Shown in pieces: positions 20,970-30,724 of a DNA stretch of 64,000 nucleotides. The notes below the pieces were generated by a model. That model was not told the DNA's origin and ran no database searches. It was given only the letters and a program-made list of their open reading frames with translations. How positions within the stretch are numbered: position 1 is the first letter of the stretch; each line of letters opens with the position of its first letter. A program made the position numbers and the translations under genes. This stretch comes from Mycolicibacterium nivoides (lineage in GTDB: Bacteria; Actinomycetota; Actinomycetes; Mycobacteriales; Mycobacteriaceae): NCBI RefSeq assembly GCF_003855255.1, contig NZ_CP034072.1:2781906-2845905 (forward strand). The letters are read 5' to 3'.

Positions 20970-22367
20970 ATGTCTACAAGTGTTCGTTCGTATCTGGTCG
21001 CGGGAGCCGCCGCGGCCACAGCCACAGCCATCGCCCTCACCCCGGTACAGGCAGCTCCTGCTGATATCGCCGTCCCCGCACACCCGACCTCCACCCAACC
21101 GCAACTGACGCAGGCCATGGTCGATCTGCTCGCCGCGGCCAGCCGGATGACAGCTGCGGTAGCCCCGAAGCTGCCCGACCAGACGGGTCCCGCCCCAGCA
21201 CTGGGGGTCGCGCCGTCGGGGGCCGTCACGACCGGAGAGATCGGCGTCCAAAACGCGGCGGGCAATTTCGTGGAGTCCGCTTACCTGGGCATCCAGGCCT
21301 GGGTCGACTGGGCTGTCGATTACGGCACCGACCTTGCCTACTGGGTTGGGCAATGGGTTCCGTTCGTCAGCCCCATCACTACCCAGGTCGACATCTTCTA
21401 CTGGCAACTGATCAGACCGATCGCGAACGCCGTTGCTCTCACCTTCCTGGTCCCGGTGATCAATGATCCGCTGAATCTCGGGGTGTGGGTCAACTCGGCG
21501 GGTGCGGCGATCATCCAGTCGGTGCAGGCCGCGGTCAACTTTGGTGTCGCTGAGTTCAACCAGTTCTTCGGCTGGATCATCCCGCCGCTGCCGCCACCAT
21601 TTCCGACGGTTGCATCCGTGGCGGCGACCGAATCACTGGCCACACCGTTGGCCTCCAGCCTGCGTGAGCTGGTGGGCGATCTCGTGCGGCCGTCGACGGA
21701 TTTCATGACCAACCTTGCTGCGCCCGCGGCGATCGCTGAGGGAACTACCCAGCGCCCGCTGAGTAGTGTGGCCGCCGCGCTCTCCAAGGCTGGCGAGAAC
21801 TTCGCGACGACGTTCGAGAAACTGGCCGAGGGAACCGGCCTCGCGGCCCTCACCGACCGGCTCAAGGCGCAGGCGGCGGCGGACGGAGAGAATCCGGTCA
21901 CCGAGCTCGTCGGAAGCACGGTCGAAAAGGCCCTCGAAGGCACCGTCGAGACCACCAAGGAAGCATCGGAGAACCTCGCCAACGGCCTGAACGAGACCGT
22001 CAAGGCCGTCTCGAACGACGCCGAACCGCAGGAGATCACGACGGCACAGAAAGACGACATCAGCGTCGTCCCGAAGTCGGTGCGCCAGTCGCTGCGGAAT
22101 GCTCAGGACGCAACCGCGGTAGACAAGACAGAAGCGGCCGACAAGGCACCAGGCCGAACCGTCGTCTCAGGCAAACAGGACATCCGCGCTGCCGTCGACA
22201 AGTCGGCGGCGGGTGTGAAGAAAGCCGCGGACGACACCCGTGAAGCGGTCAAGAACGCCGTCAAGAACGTGGCACCGAAGCCCAAGGTCAAGAAGGAAAA
22301 GACCGTGTCGGCCAAGGATTCCCAGCAGTCCAAGGACAACGGTAAGTCGGACAGCGACAAGAAGTAG
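20970..22367 (+). CDS. Exported protein with hydrophobic core and Lys-rich C-terminal tail
   Basis: The product is a 465-residue mycobacterial protein of unknown function. An N-terminal signal (RSYLVAGAAAATATAIALTPVQA) is followed by a Trp-rich region (residues about 105-210) with VPFVSPITTQVDIFYWQLIRP and INDPLNLGVWVNSAG. A low-complexity Ala/Glu/Lys region then ends in a strongly basic tail (VKNAVKNVAPKPKVKKEK, then SDSDKK). The ATG at 20970 follows GGAGGAG. The overall plan, signal then hydrophobic core then basic tail, matches the proteins at 25623 and 27560, though the cores differ. It sits where PE12 lies in M. tuberculosis and may be surface exposed. Confidence 0.7.
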   Translation: MSTSVRSYLVAGAAAATATAIALTPVQAAPADIAVPAHPTSTQPQLTQAMVDLLAAASRMTAAVAPKLPDQTGPAPALGVAPSGAVTTGEIGVQNAAGNFVESAYLGIQAWVDWAVDYGTDLAYWVGQWVPFVSPITTQVDIFYWQLIRPIANAVALTFLVPVINDPLNLGVWVNSAGAAIIQSVQAAVNFGVAEFNQFFGWIIPPLPPPFPTVASVAATESLATPLASSLRELVGDLVRPSTDFMTNLAAPAAIAEGTTQRPLSSVAAALSKAGENFATTFEKLAEGTGLAALTDRLKAQAAADGENPVTELVGSTVEKALEGTVETTKEASENLANGLNETVKAVSNDAEPQEITTAQKDDISVVPKSVRQSLRNAQDATAVDKTEAADKAPGRTVVSGKQDIRAAVDKSAAGVKKAADDTREAVKNAVKNVAPKPKVKKEKTVSAKDSQQSKDNGKSDSDKK

Positions 22368-22368
22368 G

Positions 22369-22725
22369 TCAGCGGCGGTAACGCAGTCGCAGCATCGCCG
22401 CCGGTGGTAACGCACCGGCGGCGATGAATATCAGCGAGCCGTAGGCCATCAAGCCTCGGCCGGCGAAAATGATGTCTCCGCCCGGACCACCGAACGTCAT
22501 CGCCACGACAGTGGCCAGCCAGGTCCACAACGGCAGCGCCGCCATCCGCATGGAATCTGTCCAGTACATGGCCGCCCACACGAGAGCGGTGTTGACCGCT
22601 CCGGCCGCCAGCGCGCTCACCGGAAACGGGATCGACCCAACATATGACGGCAGCAGTAATGCGCCTACGACGGCCGAGATGACGCCGTCAACCGCGAGCA
22701 GTGCCAGGACAACACGACCCAGCAC
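22369..22725 (-). CDS. Four-helix membrane protein (Rv1171-like position)
   Basis: This small integral membrane protein of about 118 residues has four predicted helices (VVLALLAVDGVISAVVGALL; FPVSALAAGAVNTALVWAAM; MAALPLWTWLATVVAMTF; SLIFIAAGALPPAAML). The GTG at 22725 begins just before the first helix; a longer frame exists but overlaps a small gene in another frame. The stop is one base from the stop of the convergent exported protein gene. By position between fbiC and mshB it matches Rv1171. No function is known. Confidence 0.65.
   Translation of the reverse strand: MLGRVVLALLAVDGVISAVVGALLLPSYVGSIPFPVSALAAGAVNTALVWAAMYWTDSMRMAALPLWTWLATVVAMTFGGPGGDIIFAGRGLMAYGSLIFIAAGALPPAAMLRLRYRR
22394..22425. 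terminator. Perfect 13-bp hairpin at the end of the membrane protein gene
   Basis: ATCGCCGCCGGTG (22394-22406) and CACCGGCGGCGAT (22413-22425) pair perfectly around a 6-base loop. The hairpin is inside the 3' end of the minus-strand gene and just after the plus-strand gene stop at 22367, so it probably terminates transcription of the latter. Confidence 0.55.
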
Positions 22726-22742
22726 AAGGTCCGAGGGCGGGG

Positions 22743-22850
22743 TCAGGTCGGGATGCTGTCGAGCAGACCGACAAGCGAACCCACCACCCACTGGAAGTTG
22801 TCCGCGCGGTCCTGCCAGTGCTGCAGGTTCGGATCCAGATCGGGGTCCAT
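22743..22850 (-). CDS. Small 35-residue protein upstream of the membrane protein gene
   Basis: An ATG at 22850 opens a 35-codon frame coding for MDPDLDPNLQHWQDRADNFQ followed by a hydrophobic WVVGSLVGLLDSIPT. GAAGGGA lies 5-6 bases upstream of the ATG. Codon use is mycobacterial, with G/C at third positions. The stop codon is 17 bases before the GTG of the membrane protein gene, which suggests translational coupling. The C-terminal half could be a short membrane or amphipathic helix. No function is known. Confidence 0.6.
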   Translation of the reverse strand: MDPDLDPNLQHWQDRADNFQWVVGSLVGLLDSIPT

Positions 22851-22903
22851 GAATGTCCCTTCGACGCCTCTGATTCACCGGAGCTTACCGCGTCCAGTTT
22901 TGG

Positions 22904-23761
22904 CTATTGCAGATTCAGTCCGTGCAGCAGGTCGGTTTCCCACCCACGCGCGTCCCGCTCCCCCGCGTTGCCCGACACCAGCACGTAGTGCTCCTCACCG
23001 AGCAGCGGCAGGGCAAGGTTGTTGGACAGTGCGAATGCGCTTCCGTCGGCAGCGACGGTGACCTGGGTGGCGTGGGCCCGCATCGCGGCGACCTTGGCCG
23101 GAAGCTGTGCGGTGGCGTCGACGACGGCATCGATCTGATCGTCGGTGTACCCGAACGGAACATCCCCGACGTCGATCCGGATCCAGTCCTCGGGTACGTC
23201 CTGCAGACCCTTGAGGCCGGCCCGCATCGCGGTGCTCGCCATGACCGTCCAATAGAACTTGGGGACGTCCCAGCCGGCTGCCGCGACAGCCGCGGTGGTG
23301 ACGCGGTGCGCCTGCTTGTGATCGGGGTGCCCGTACCCGCCGTCGGGGTCGTAGGTGACGACGACATGCGGTCGCAGGTTCTCGATGATCTGCACCAGTT
23401 CGCCGACCGCCTCGTCGAAGTCGGCGTCAATGAAGCGCTGCTGCTTGCGCGCCGGTGAACCCTCCATGCCCGAGTCGCGCCACCGACCGGGGCCGCCGAG
23501 GAACTGCGGTGCGCCGATGCCGAGTGCGCTCAGCGCCTTGGTCAGCTCGCTGATCCGGTAACCGCCGAGTTGATCGGCGTGGTCGACGGCCAACCGCGCG
23601 TAGCGGTCGCCGATGACCTCACCCTCCTCGCCGAGGGTGCACGTCACCACATGCACGTCGGCACCGAGCGCGGCGTAATGCGCGATCGTGGCGCCGGTGG
23701 TGAGGGTTTCGTCGTCCGGATGGGCGTGGACGAACAGCAGACGGGGCGTTTCGCTGGGCAT
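22904..23761 (-). CDS. mshB: MshB, GlcNAc-Ins deacetylase of mycothiol synthesis
   Basis: This 285-residue zinc enzyme of the LmbE/PIG-L family deacetylates 1-D-myo-inosityl-2-acetamido-2-deoxy-alpha-D-glucopyranoside, the second committed step to mycothiol. The zinc motif AHPDDE (His14, Asp17) is near the N-terminus, and the second zinc/active-site His is in [30 protein letters not shown] and PRFHGG-like segments are also present. The ATG at 23761 starts [18 protein letters not shown], the family start. It diverges from the ClC gene over about 100 bp. Confidence 0.95.
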   Translation of the reverse strand: MPSETPRLLFVHAHPDDETLTTGATIAHYAALGADVHVVTCTLGEEGEVIGDRYARLAVDHADQLGGYRISELTKALSALGIGAPQFLGGPGRWRDSGMEGSPARKQQRFIDADFDEAVGELVQIIENLRPHVVVTYDPDGGYGHPDHKQAHRVTTAAVAAAGWDVPKFYWTVMASTAMRAGLKGLQDVPEDWIRIDVGDVPFGYTDDQIDAVVDATAQLPAKVAAMRAHATQVTVAADGSAFALSNNLALPLLGEEHYVLVSGNAGERDARGWETDLLHGLNLQ

Positions 23762-23865
23762 CGTGAGCGACGATAGCCCTGCATCGACGGCCCCGCCGCA
23801 AGACCCGCTCCACCAGCGTTTTCCACAACGCTGACGAAACCGCGTATCCCGCATACATTCACGGA

Positions 23866-25101
23866 GTGACCCGGCGCGAGCTCGAGTTCGGCTGCAGCAT
23901 CATCGTCGTCGGGTTGCTGGCGGGCCTGGCGGGTATGGCGACGACGGTTCTCCTGCACTTCGTAGAACACCTCACCTACGCCTATTCGTTCGGCTCGTTG
24001 CTCGAAGGTGTCACCGGCAGCAGCCCGGTGCGCCGCGCGGTCGGGCCGATGATCGGCGGGGCGCTGGCCGGGTTCGGCTGGTGGATTCTGCGTCGGCACT
24101 ACGCCGTTCCCGGGCTTGCCTCGACCATCGCCGAACACCGGCCCATCCCGCGGGTTTCACTGACGCTCGACGCGGCGCTGCAGGTCCTCGTGGTGGGTTC
24201 CGGCGCATCTCTTGGCCGCGAGGGTGCACCCCGCCAGGTGGCCGCGGTACTCGGCGATGCCGGAACGTCACGGTGGGCGCTGACACCCAATGACCGCGAG
24301 ATCCTGCTCGCCTGCGCCGCGGGGGCCGGGCTCGGAGCGGTCTACAGCGTGCCGATCGGCGGCGCCTTGTTCGCGATCCGGATCATGCTGCACACGTGGC
24401 ATCCGCGGGCCGTCGGCGCCGCGTTGATCACCTCAGCCCTCGCGGTGGCGGTCGCCTCGCCGGTGACACATGTTCGGGCTCCGCTGGATTGGCCGGACCC
24501 GAGCCTGTCTTACCTGTTGACCGGTTTCGCTTTGGTCCTGGCGCCACTGGCCCTGGTGGTTGGCATGGCCTTCGACCGGATCATGGCGCTGGCCCGGCCG
24601 GCGGCACCGGTCACGTCGTGGCTGATCATCCCGGGCATTGCCGCGGCGGGCCTGCTCGTCGGTCTCGGTTCGGTGTGGTGGCCGGAGCTTCCGGGCAATG
24701 GGAAGAGCATTCTGACCGTCAGCCTCGACAGCGGGATGACGCTGGGATCCGCGGCGGTGATCCTGCTCCTGAAGCCCTTGCTCACCGCGGTCTTTCTGCG
24801 CGCCGGCGCGGTGGGCGGCATGCTGACGCCCGCGTTGGCGACCGGCGCCGCGCTCGGTTCACTCGTGGCGCTGGCGATCAACACGCTGGGTCTTCACCCC
24901 GTCAGCGTCGCTGCCGTGTCCTTGACCTGTGCTGCCGGCGTGCTTGCGGTGACACAGCGTGCGCCGATCTGGGCGGCGCTGTTCGTGTGGGAGTTGGCGC
25001 GGCCTCCGCTGTGGGTGTTGCTGCCCTTCCTGGCCGCTGCGCTGGCCGCGTACGGACTGCACGCGCTGCGCGAGCGGCGCACCGAAGCGCCGGACGAGTG
25101 A
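23866..25101 (+). CDS. ClC-family chloride channel or antiporter
   Basis: This 411-residue membrane protein of the voltage-gated chloride channel family has about ten helices. The selectivity motif GREGAPRQ (residues about 114-121) is present. The first Ser motif (GSGIP in E. coli ClcA) is less well conserved; the segment [10 protein letters not shown] lies in its place. The gating-Glu region follows GREGA. No CBS domains are seen, as in short bacterial members. The start is a GTG at 23866. Whether it works as a channel or a Cl-/H+ exchanger cannot be decided here. Confidence 0.88.
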   Translation: MTRRELEFGCSIIVVGLLAGLAGMATTVLLHFVEHLTYAYSFGSLLEGVTGSSPVRRAVGPMIGGALAGFGWWILRRHYAVPGLASTIAEHRPIPRVSLTLDAALQVLVVGSGASLGREGAPRQVAAVLGDAGTSRWALTPNDREILLACAAGAGLGAVYSVPIGGALFAIRIMLHTWHPRAVGAALITSALAVAVASPVTHVRAPLDWPDPSLSYLLTGFALVLAPLALVVGMAFDRIMALARPAAPVTSWLIIPGIAAAGLLVGLGSVWWPELPGNGKSILTVSLDSGMTLGSAAVILLLKPLLTAVFLRAGAVGGMLTPALATGAALGSLVALAINTLGLHPVSVAAVSLTCAAGVLAVTQRAPIWAALFVWELARPPLWVLLPFLAAALAAYGLHALRERRTEAPDE

Positions 25102-25622
25102 CCCGACGGCGGGCAAACCCGGCAACGAAATCCGTCGTTTTTGAAACTGACCGAGCCTGCCACTTCGTTGCCAACGCAAAGACTGGGACGGATACCGAGA
25201 CTGACGGTCTCACTAGTGTCGGGTGCCGCATTCGAGGGGTGCTTGTTTTACAGATCACACCGTGATGTCCACTGTGTGCGCGCTAACTCTCCGGCCGGCG
25301 CCACGCCGACATTACCGCTGGGTAACCTAACCGCACTTATCGCCGAGGGCTTCGCTGGCAATTGAATGACCAGCCCTGCCATATGTTTGCTACGTCAGGC
25401 TTAGCACCGGCCCAAATATCGCTACTTTCGGTATCGCAACCACGTACCACGACCACGGTAAATCCGTACTACCAGCAATATCCCAGATACCCGAAGTTCA
25501 TTTGCGGAGCCGCCAGAAGGGTCAGTCGGCCTGAAAAATTGCTTAGAAAATTTGCAGACAACGCAACTTACTTTGGGGTAACTTCTGCGCCGACCTTAGT
25601 TACGCTCCCGTAAGGAGATTCA
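25102..25622. other. 521-bp gap with a long inverted repeat and an A/T-richer leader
   Basis: No convincing gene is present. GGCAACGAA (25121-25129) and TTCGTTGCC (25164-25172) form a 9-bp stem with a long loop that includes GTTTTTG; this may be the terminator of the ClC gene or a single copy of a dispersed repeat. From about 25380 onward the DNA is A/T-richer than its surroundings and leads into the GjpA-like gene at 25623. A similar A/T-rich leader precedes the paralogue at 27560. Confidence 0.5.
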
Positions 25623-26981
25623 ATGCAACTCGCTGCTCGGTCGTACATGGCCGCGGGGGTGGCACTCGTCGGTGCCAGTGCCATCGCAGTCAGCCCGATG
25701 GCTCCGCCCGTCCCAGAAGCGCACATGCCCGTAGCTCTGACGGCTGCCATCGAGAACCCAGTGACCGTCTTCGAGCCGGCGATCGCCGCAACGCAGACGT
25801 TGTTCAGCAACTTCATCGAACGCCAGACCACCAATCCGCTGCCGGTCCTGCGGCAGCTCGCCACCAATGTGGCCACGGGCGTCCAGGTGTTCGCAAACAC
25901 AGATCCCGTCCTGGTTGTAGCGCTGGCACTGACGCACGGAGTCATCACCGCCCAGGAGATCGGGCCCAACCTGGCCGCGCTCGGGGAGAGCACCTCCTCC
26001 GCGATGAACGCGCTCGTCGAGAACCTCGGTGTACTCGCCGCCGGACTGCCGGATGCGCTGCAGGCCGCGGGTGCCCTGATTGCCGCCGGCGATCCCAACG
26101 GTGCCATCAACGCGATCATGGGCCCGGGTGTGCAGCCGATCATCAACATCATGCTCGAAACCGTGAACCCCCAGATCAACGCTGTCGGTCACGTGCTCGG
26201 CGTTCCTCAGCCGATTATCGACGCTGCGACGGAGTCCACCCTGGGCGTCTTGATCGCCGTGGCCTCGGCAACGGTGGGTATCGGATTCGACCTCCCCGGT
26301 TACCCCCTGCCCCTGGTGAAGCAGGTCATCGCCGGCACCCAGAGCGTGCTGGCCGCTGCCGCTTCCGGCGATCCGGGCACCTTCGTGAATGCCGTGCAGC
26401 ACAGCGTTGCCGACTTCGTAGCCGATGTCGCGTACCAGGTCGATCAGACGATCAGCATGGGCAACTACATCGCGGATTCGTTCACCAACGCCCTCAAGCA
26501 GATCACCCCCAAGCCGGTCCCCTTCCCGGATATCGAGCTCCCCAAGGCTCTGGCCGCACCGGCCCACGCCATCGCGGCCACCACGGCAGTCACTACAGCG
26601 CTCGAGCCGGCGGCCACGCCGGTTGAGAAGACCGAGTCTGCTCCGGCCACCGAGGCGGACAACGCTTCTGGCGCCGGGACAGATACTTCGGCCGCACCGA
26701 CCACCGGCGCCACGGAGACCGACGCCAAGGCCGATACCGGTGCAACCGCGACCGACAGCGACGACGCCACCAAGGCGACCACCGAGCTGTCGGCCAAGGA
26801 ATCACCCAAGGCTGCAAAGGGATCGGAAAAGGCCGGCTCCGTCAAGGCGGTCCGCTCCCAGGTCAAGTCCGCCGTCAAGAAGCTGACCGACGGCCTGAAG
26901 AAGGACAAGACCGCCCCCAAGAAGAGCGCCGAGAAGAAGGCCGAGTCATCCAGCGACTCCACCAAGGGCTCCGACAAGTAA
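25623..26981 (+). CDS. GjpA-like exported protein with Lys-rich tail, copy 1
   Basis: The product is 452 residues. The N-terminus (MQLAARSYMAAGVALVGASA) is a conserved hydrophobic start found in many mycobacterial proteins that databases name after the Gordonia porin GjpA; that name is from memory and should be treated with care. Residues about 40-310 are a hydrophobic, Ala/Val/Pro-rich region with repeated short amphipathic segments. Residues about 320-410 are low-complexity Ala/Thr/Asp/Glu. The last 40 residues are strongly basic (VKKLTDGLKKDKTAPKKSAE). AAGGAG precedes the ATG. It is the first of two intact tandem paralogues. A surface or outer-membrane role is plausible but unproven. Confidence 0.72.
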   Translation: MQLAARSYMAAGVALVGASAIAVSPMAPPVPEAHMPVALTAAIENPVTVFEPAIAATQTLFSNFIERQTTNPLPVLRQLATNVATGVQVFANTDPVLVVALALTHGVITAQEIGPNLAALGESTSSAMNALVENLGVLAAGLPDALQAAGALIAAGDPNGAINAIMGPGVQPIINIMLETVNPQINAVGHVLGVPQPIIDAATESTLGVLIAVASATVGIGFDLPGYPLPLVKQVIAGTQSVLAAAASGDPGTFVNAVQHSVADFVADVAYQVDQTISMGNYIADSFTNALKQITPKPVPFPDIELPKALAAPAHAIAATTAVTTALEPAATPVEKTESAPATEADNASGAGTDTSAAPTTGATETDAKADTGATATDSDDATKATTELSAKESPKAAKGSEKAGSVKAVRSQVKSAVKKLTDGLKKDKTAPKKSAEKKAESSSDSTKGSDK

Positions 26982-26998
26982 CCCACAGCACCACCGGC

Positions 26999-27031
26999 AG
27001 GCCCCCTCCATCAACACCATGGAGGGGGCCT
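26999..27031. terminator. Strong hairpin terminator after GjpA-like copy 1
   Basis: AGGCCCCCTCCAT (26999-27011) pairs perfectly with ATGGAGGGGGCCT (27019-27031) around a 7-base loop, 17 bases after the stop codon. No T-tract follows. Confidence 0.8.
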
Positions 27032-27559
27032 CCGGCTTCTATGGAAGTTCTCAGCCTCCACTCAGGCCCCCGCCCCGGCAACTACGTGAACCACTCCGGT
27101 GACGCAAGGTGGCGACCTCCGACACTTGATTGCCATTACACCGACACAGCAACTTCCGGTCAGCCCGCCCCCAACGAGGGCCGCCGGGTCTGGCCCACAA
27201 CCGTTCAACCGGCCAAACGGCGCCGACGCGCAGCATCCGCGGATGCTGTCGACGCAAAATCCCGACGCCACCGCGTCACCGCGATTGACGCGTGTTTCCA
27301 CCCGGAAGCGCATATCGAGCGAACAGTCGGTGTTCGGAGCCAGTCCCATTCGATCGGCGACTCCCTCCGTCGCATCCGACCACCGAATGATCTTGAAGCA
27401 CACCTAACTACCGCACGTCACCAGCTAGTTCACCTTGCTCATGACCTGATTAGCCACTCGCGCGGCATTGAATGCAACTTTTCAAAAATGCAAATTTGTA
27501 AAGTTACTCTCAGGTAGCTTCAGCCTCGTCGGGGATCGGATCGATCTAGAGGAGAAGCA
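27032..27559. other. 528-bp gap with an 18-bp perfect palindrome
   Basis: I see no gene. CAGCATCCGCGGATGCTG (27231-27248) is a perfect 18-bp palindrome about 310 bp upstream of the next gene and may be a regulator site or a short hairpin. The last 100 bases are A/T-rich (TTTTCAAAAATGCAAATTTG near 27480), as in the leader of the preceding paralogue, and include TTACTCT as a possible -10. Confidence 0.5.
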
Positions 27560-28804
27560 ATGCAAGCCGCAGCCCATCCGTATCTCGCCGCTGGCGTCGC
27601 GCTCGTCGGAGCCAGTGCCATCGCGATAAGTCCGGTCGCTCCGCCGATGCCGGACATCACGATTCCGGCGGTGTCATCGGCCGAGGTGAGCCTGTCGGCA
27701 GCAACCGATCCGATTCAGGCCTACGCGGACCTGTTCGCGAACACCATCGCCAACGTGTCGACCCTGATCGGCAACGAAGTGACCGATCCCGCGCCTGTCC
27801 TGCTGCAGGTGATCACGAATCAGCTCAGCACCGCGGGTTCGCTCTTCATCGCCTTGGAGGGCTCCGCCACCGCGCTGGGCAATGCGCTGGACCCGTCGAA
27901 TCCGTGGAGCATCCCGTCCTTGCTGCAGGCCTCTCTCACCGATCTCCTCGCGGGCAACATCAACAGTGCGGTGGCCAACCTCTGGAGCGCATTCCTCACC
28001 CCCGTCGCCGGCGCCGCCCTTCCGCTGCTCGAGCCTGCCATCAACGCCATCAGGCAGCCGGTGCAGAACCTGGCCAACGTGCTGAGCAACCCGGCGATCG
28101 TGGCATTGCCCGCCCTCGGCCTGATCAACGTCGCCTACCGGACGATCACCGTGGCGGGAACCGTCGGCCAGGAGATCGTTGATTCTGCCAGGGCGGGCGA
28201 TCCGCTCGGTGTCGTCAACGCGATGCTCAGCAGTCCAGCCGTCATCGCCGATGCGTTCCTCAACGGCGACGAGCTCGGCGGCGGCGTGTTCGGTCCCAGT
28301 CTCGGCCTGCTGTCGACCCTTCGGCAGGCCCGCGACATGATCGCTGCCGCCATCACTCCCCCGCCCGTGGAGACCGCACGCTCGGCTGCGGACGCGACCC
28401 TGGCGTCTGCGGCGAAGGTCGTGACGGTGGATGTCAGCCCGAAGGCCGCCGCTGTCTCGCCGGCACCGGCCGCCGTTTCGGTTGCGCCGGCATCGGCTGC
28501 CGAATCCACTTCTGCTGCAGATGCTTCAGCTGCCGCGGACACATCGGCCGCCGTCACCACCCCGGTGGTGAAGGACAGCCTCAAGGCCGAGCCCGGAAAA
28601 GCCCTGTCCACCAAGCGCTCCCCTGCCGCCAAACAGGTCCGCGACGGCATTCAGGGATCGGTCAAGAACGTGACCGACGGACTGAAGAAGGCCGCCGAGG
28701 GGCTCAGCGGCAAGAGCGCGAAGGCAGGCAAGCACGCCGCCGGCAAGTCCGGCGGTGCGTCAGCATCGTCAGGTTCGAGCGCAGGATCGAGCGACGCGGA
28801 CTGA
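27560..28804 (+). CDS. GjpA-like exported protein with Lys-rich tail, copy 2
   Basis: The product is 414 residues and is paralogous to the protein at 25623. The starts align over MQxAAxxYxAAGVALVGASA and AISPVAPPMPD. The central region contains ALEPAINAIRQPVQNLANVL-like hydrophobic repeats, and GDPLGVVNAMLSSPAVIADAFLNGD, a repeat type common in this family. A low-complexity Ala/Ser/Val region precedes the basic tail (VKNVTDGLKKAAEGLSGKSA), which shares VTDGLKK with copy 1. GAGGAGAAG precedes the ATG. The mature protein is probably exported and its tail could bind acidic polymers. Function unknown. Confidence 0.72.
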   Translation: MQAAAHPYLAAGVALVGASAIAISPVAPPMPDITIPAVSSAEVSLSAATDPIQAYADLFANTIANVSTLIGNEVTDPAPVLLQVITNQLSTAGSLFIALEGSATALGNALDPSNPWSIPSLLQASLTDLLAGNINSAVANLWSAFLTPVAGAALPLLEPAINAIRQPVQNLANVLSNPAIVALPALGLINVAYRTITVAGTVGQEIVDSARAGDPLGVVNAMLSSPAVIADAFLNGDELGGGVFGPSLGLLSTLRQARDMIAAAITPPPVETARSAADATLASAAKVVTVDVSPKAAAVSPAPAAVSVAPASAAESTSAADASAAADTSAAVTTPVVKDSLKAEPGKALSTKRSPAAKQVRDGIQGSVKNVTDGLKKAAEGLSGKSAKAGKHAAGKSGGASASSGSSAGSSDAD

Positions 28805-28814
28805 TTCACCACCA

Positions 28815-28849
28815 CCCAGTGGGCCTTCTCGCGCGAGAGGCCCACTGGG
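28815..28849. terminator. Bidirectional terminator between GjpA-like copy 2 and lpqW
   Basis: CCCAGTGGGCCT (28815-28826) and AGGCCCACTGGG (28838-28849) form a perfect 12-bp stem, with a further palindromic CTCGCGCGAG in the loop. CGCTTTCT follows on the plus strand. It lies between two convergent genes. Confidence 0.85.
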
Positions 28850-28855
28850 CGCTTT

Positions 28856-30724
28856 CTAGCGCCCCTTCGTCCAGCTGCCCGCGTCGCCGACGATGCCGAC
28901 CGGCACGGCGCCGGTCAGGCTGACGTTCTCGACGCTCGGTCCGGCTGCCACGATCGTCGTGTCCTGCAGGATCGGAAGAACCGTCGACATGCTCCACAGC
29001 CGAGGCTCGACGGCCTGGATCACCTCGGCGATGTTCTGCGAACCATCCAGCGCCCCATCGATTTTCGGTTGGATGCTGTGGTCACAGATACCGGTGATAT
29101 TGCTTGGCGCCTGCACCAGGGCACCCGAGTCAGGAGCTGGGATCGGCTGTGTCGACGTCGGTGTCGTGGCCGGAGCCGGCGAGGCGCTGGTGGTCGGCTT
29201 CGTCGACGGCGTCGGAGCGACGCCGGGAACAGCCGTCGAGACGGCCGTGGCTTCCAATGCGCGGCAGCCATAGCGTGAGGCGAGGCTGGTTGCCAGGTCT
29301 CCCCCGGCCTGATGCCAGCCGACGACGGCGTCGACCCGGTTGTTGGTCAACGCATCACCGTAGAGCGCAACAGGATCCAGTGCCAGCACCGAGGCATCGA
29401 TGCCGACGTTGCGGAGTTGATCGGCGGCGGTATTGGCCACGGCGACCGAGGTCGGATCGTTGGACGCCACACCCAGCACCAACGACAACGGAGCGCCGTC
29501 CTTGGTGATGTGCTGCCTACCGTTGTCGGGCGCCGGCGGCTCGCCGGGCGCGGGCGGCTCGGCCACAGGCTCGATCTGGTAGCCCGCGCCGCGCAACAGA
29601 TCCAGCGCGGCCTCCCGCGACATCGCCGGAGGCGCTGTCGGTACGTAACCGGGATCCGATGGAGAGCGCACCTGTGCCTGCGCCAGCGTCACGGTGTTGT
29701 CGTCACCCGCACCCACCGACGCCAGCAGGTCGACGTCGATCAAGCCAAGGATCGCCTTGCGCACCTGGGCTTGCTCCAAGGTCGGCTGCCCACCGCGCAG
29801 GGTCAACTGCATCACTCGCGGGGTCACGATTCTGGCAGTGCGGACATCCGGGATCGCGCTCAGCTGCGCGAAAGTGGCCGCGCCACCGTGTACCTGGGCG
29901 ACCTGGGTGTCGCCGTTGCGGATGGAGTCAGCGAGCGCGGCCGGTGCGCCACCCCGCCGGAACAGCACCAGATCGGGCTTGGCCGGCACGCTCCAGTACC
30001 GGTCGTTGCGGGCCAGCAGGATCTCGTCACGTTGCGGGTCAATGCTTTCCACCCGGAACTGACCTCCGGTGACCGGCATCGCGCGGGCCAGACCGGCGCC
30101 GAAGCCACCGGGAATGTCCTTGACGATGTGGGCCGGGAGGATGTCGTTGAACAGCTCCCGCCACGCCGGATAAGGCTGGGAGAAGGTCACCACAGCCTGC
30201 TTGCCCCCCTCGACGGATTGCACACCCGTGATCAGGTCATAGCCAGCAGGGTCGACAACGCCTGGCTGGCTGACCATTTGGCGCCACAGGTACCAGTAGT
30301 CGTCGGCAGCGATCGGCGCGTTGTCGGTCCACTGCGCCTCCGGACGGATCTTGTAGGTGACCGTGAAGGGGTTCTCACTGGTCACCTCGGCCGATTCGAG
30401 CAGGGTCGGATCGAGTTCCCAACGCGATCCGGTCGGCGACTTCGGGTCGGGCACCGGCCGGAACGAACTGGGCAGCACCATCGACGCGACCGCCGCGTTC
30501 ACCGGGGACTGGTCCGACAGCAGATGCGGGTTGAACCCCGGGCCGATCGAGTCGATGGCCATGATGATCTGCGTCGCCTTCATCGGGGGCGGCGGCGTCG
30601 TCTCGGTGGTCTCGGTGCTCTGCGGGGCAGGCGGCGGACTCACCGTACAGCCGCTGAACAGTAGCGCCGGCACCGAAACGAGCGCCCCGATCGTCAGACG
30701 GGCGCGGCGGAGGGGTGTCGGCAC
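28856..30724 (-). CDS. lpqW: LpqW, lipoprotein controlling PIM/LAM synthesis
   Basis: This 622-residue lipoprotein has an ABC-transporter substrate-binding fold (SBP_bac_5-like) but in mycobacteria acts in the cell envelope to steer phosphatidylinositol mannoside intermediates toward lipoarabinomannan. The lipobox is LFSGC (Cys26). SBP features include [22 protein letters not shown], a [16 protein letters not shown] segment and a long C-terminal lobe. A Pro/Ala/Thr-rich insertion (around residues 500-545) is low complexity. It corresponds to Rv1166; pimE, also in this window (41593-42801), acts in the same pathway. In M. tuberculosis it adjoins typA; here a 4-kb element lies between them. Confidence 0.92.
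   Translation of the reverse strand: MPTPLRRARLTIGALVSVPALLFSGCTVSPPPAPQSTETTETTPPPPMKATQIIMAIDSIGPGFNPHLLSDQSPVNAAVASMVLPSSFRPVPDPKSPTGSRWELDPTLLESAEVTSENPFTVTYKIRPEAQWTDNAPIAADDYWYLWRQMVSQPGVVDPAGYDLITGVQSVEGGKQAVVTFSQPYPAWRELFNDILPAHIVKDIPGGFGAGLARAMPVTGGQFRVESIDPQRDEILLARNDRYWSVPAKPDLVLFRRGGAPAALADSIRNGDTQVAQVHGGAATFAQLSAIPDVRTARIVTPRVMQLTLRGGQPTLEQAQVRKAILGLIDVDLLASVGAGDDNTVTLAQAQVRSPSDPGYVPTAPPAMSREAALDLLRGAGYQIEPVAEPPAPGEPPAPDNGRQHITKDGAPLSLVLGVASNDPTSVAVANTAADQLRNVGIDASVLALDPVALYGDALTNNRVDAVVGWHQAGGDLATSLASRYGCRALEATAVSTAVPGVAPTPSTKPTTSASPAPATTPTSTQPIPAPDSGALVQAPSNITGICDHSIQPKIDGALDGSQNIAEVIQAVEPRLWSMSTVLPILQDTTIVAAGPSVENVSLTGAVPVGIVGDAGSWTKGR

Noticed and set aside
25121..25172. Stem-loop after the ClC gene as a riboswitch for the GjpA-like gene
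   Set aside because: It lies about 450 bp from that gene, has only one stem, and has no conserved riboswitch core; a terminator or dispersed repeat is simpler.
27032..27559. A 158-codon open frame between the GjpA-like genes
   Set aside because: No Shine-Dalgarno, no homology and mixed composition; the A/T-rich 3' part looks like a promoter region.
29020..29278. Low-complexity Pro/Thr/Ala block in lpqW read as a frameshift or foreign insert
   Set aside because: The frame is open across it and Pro-rich linkers are common in mycobacterial lipoproteins.
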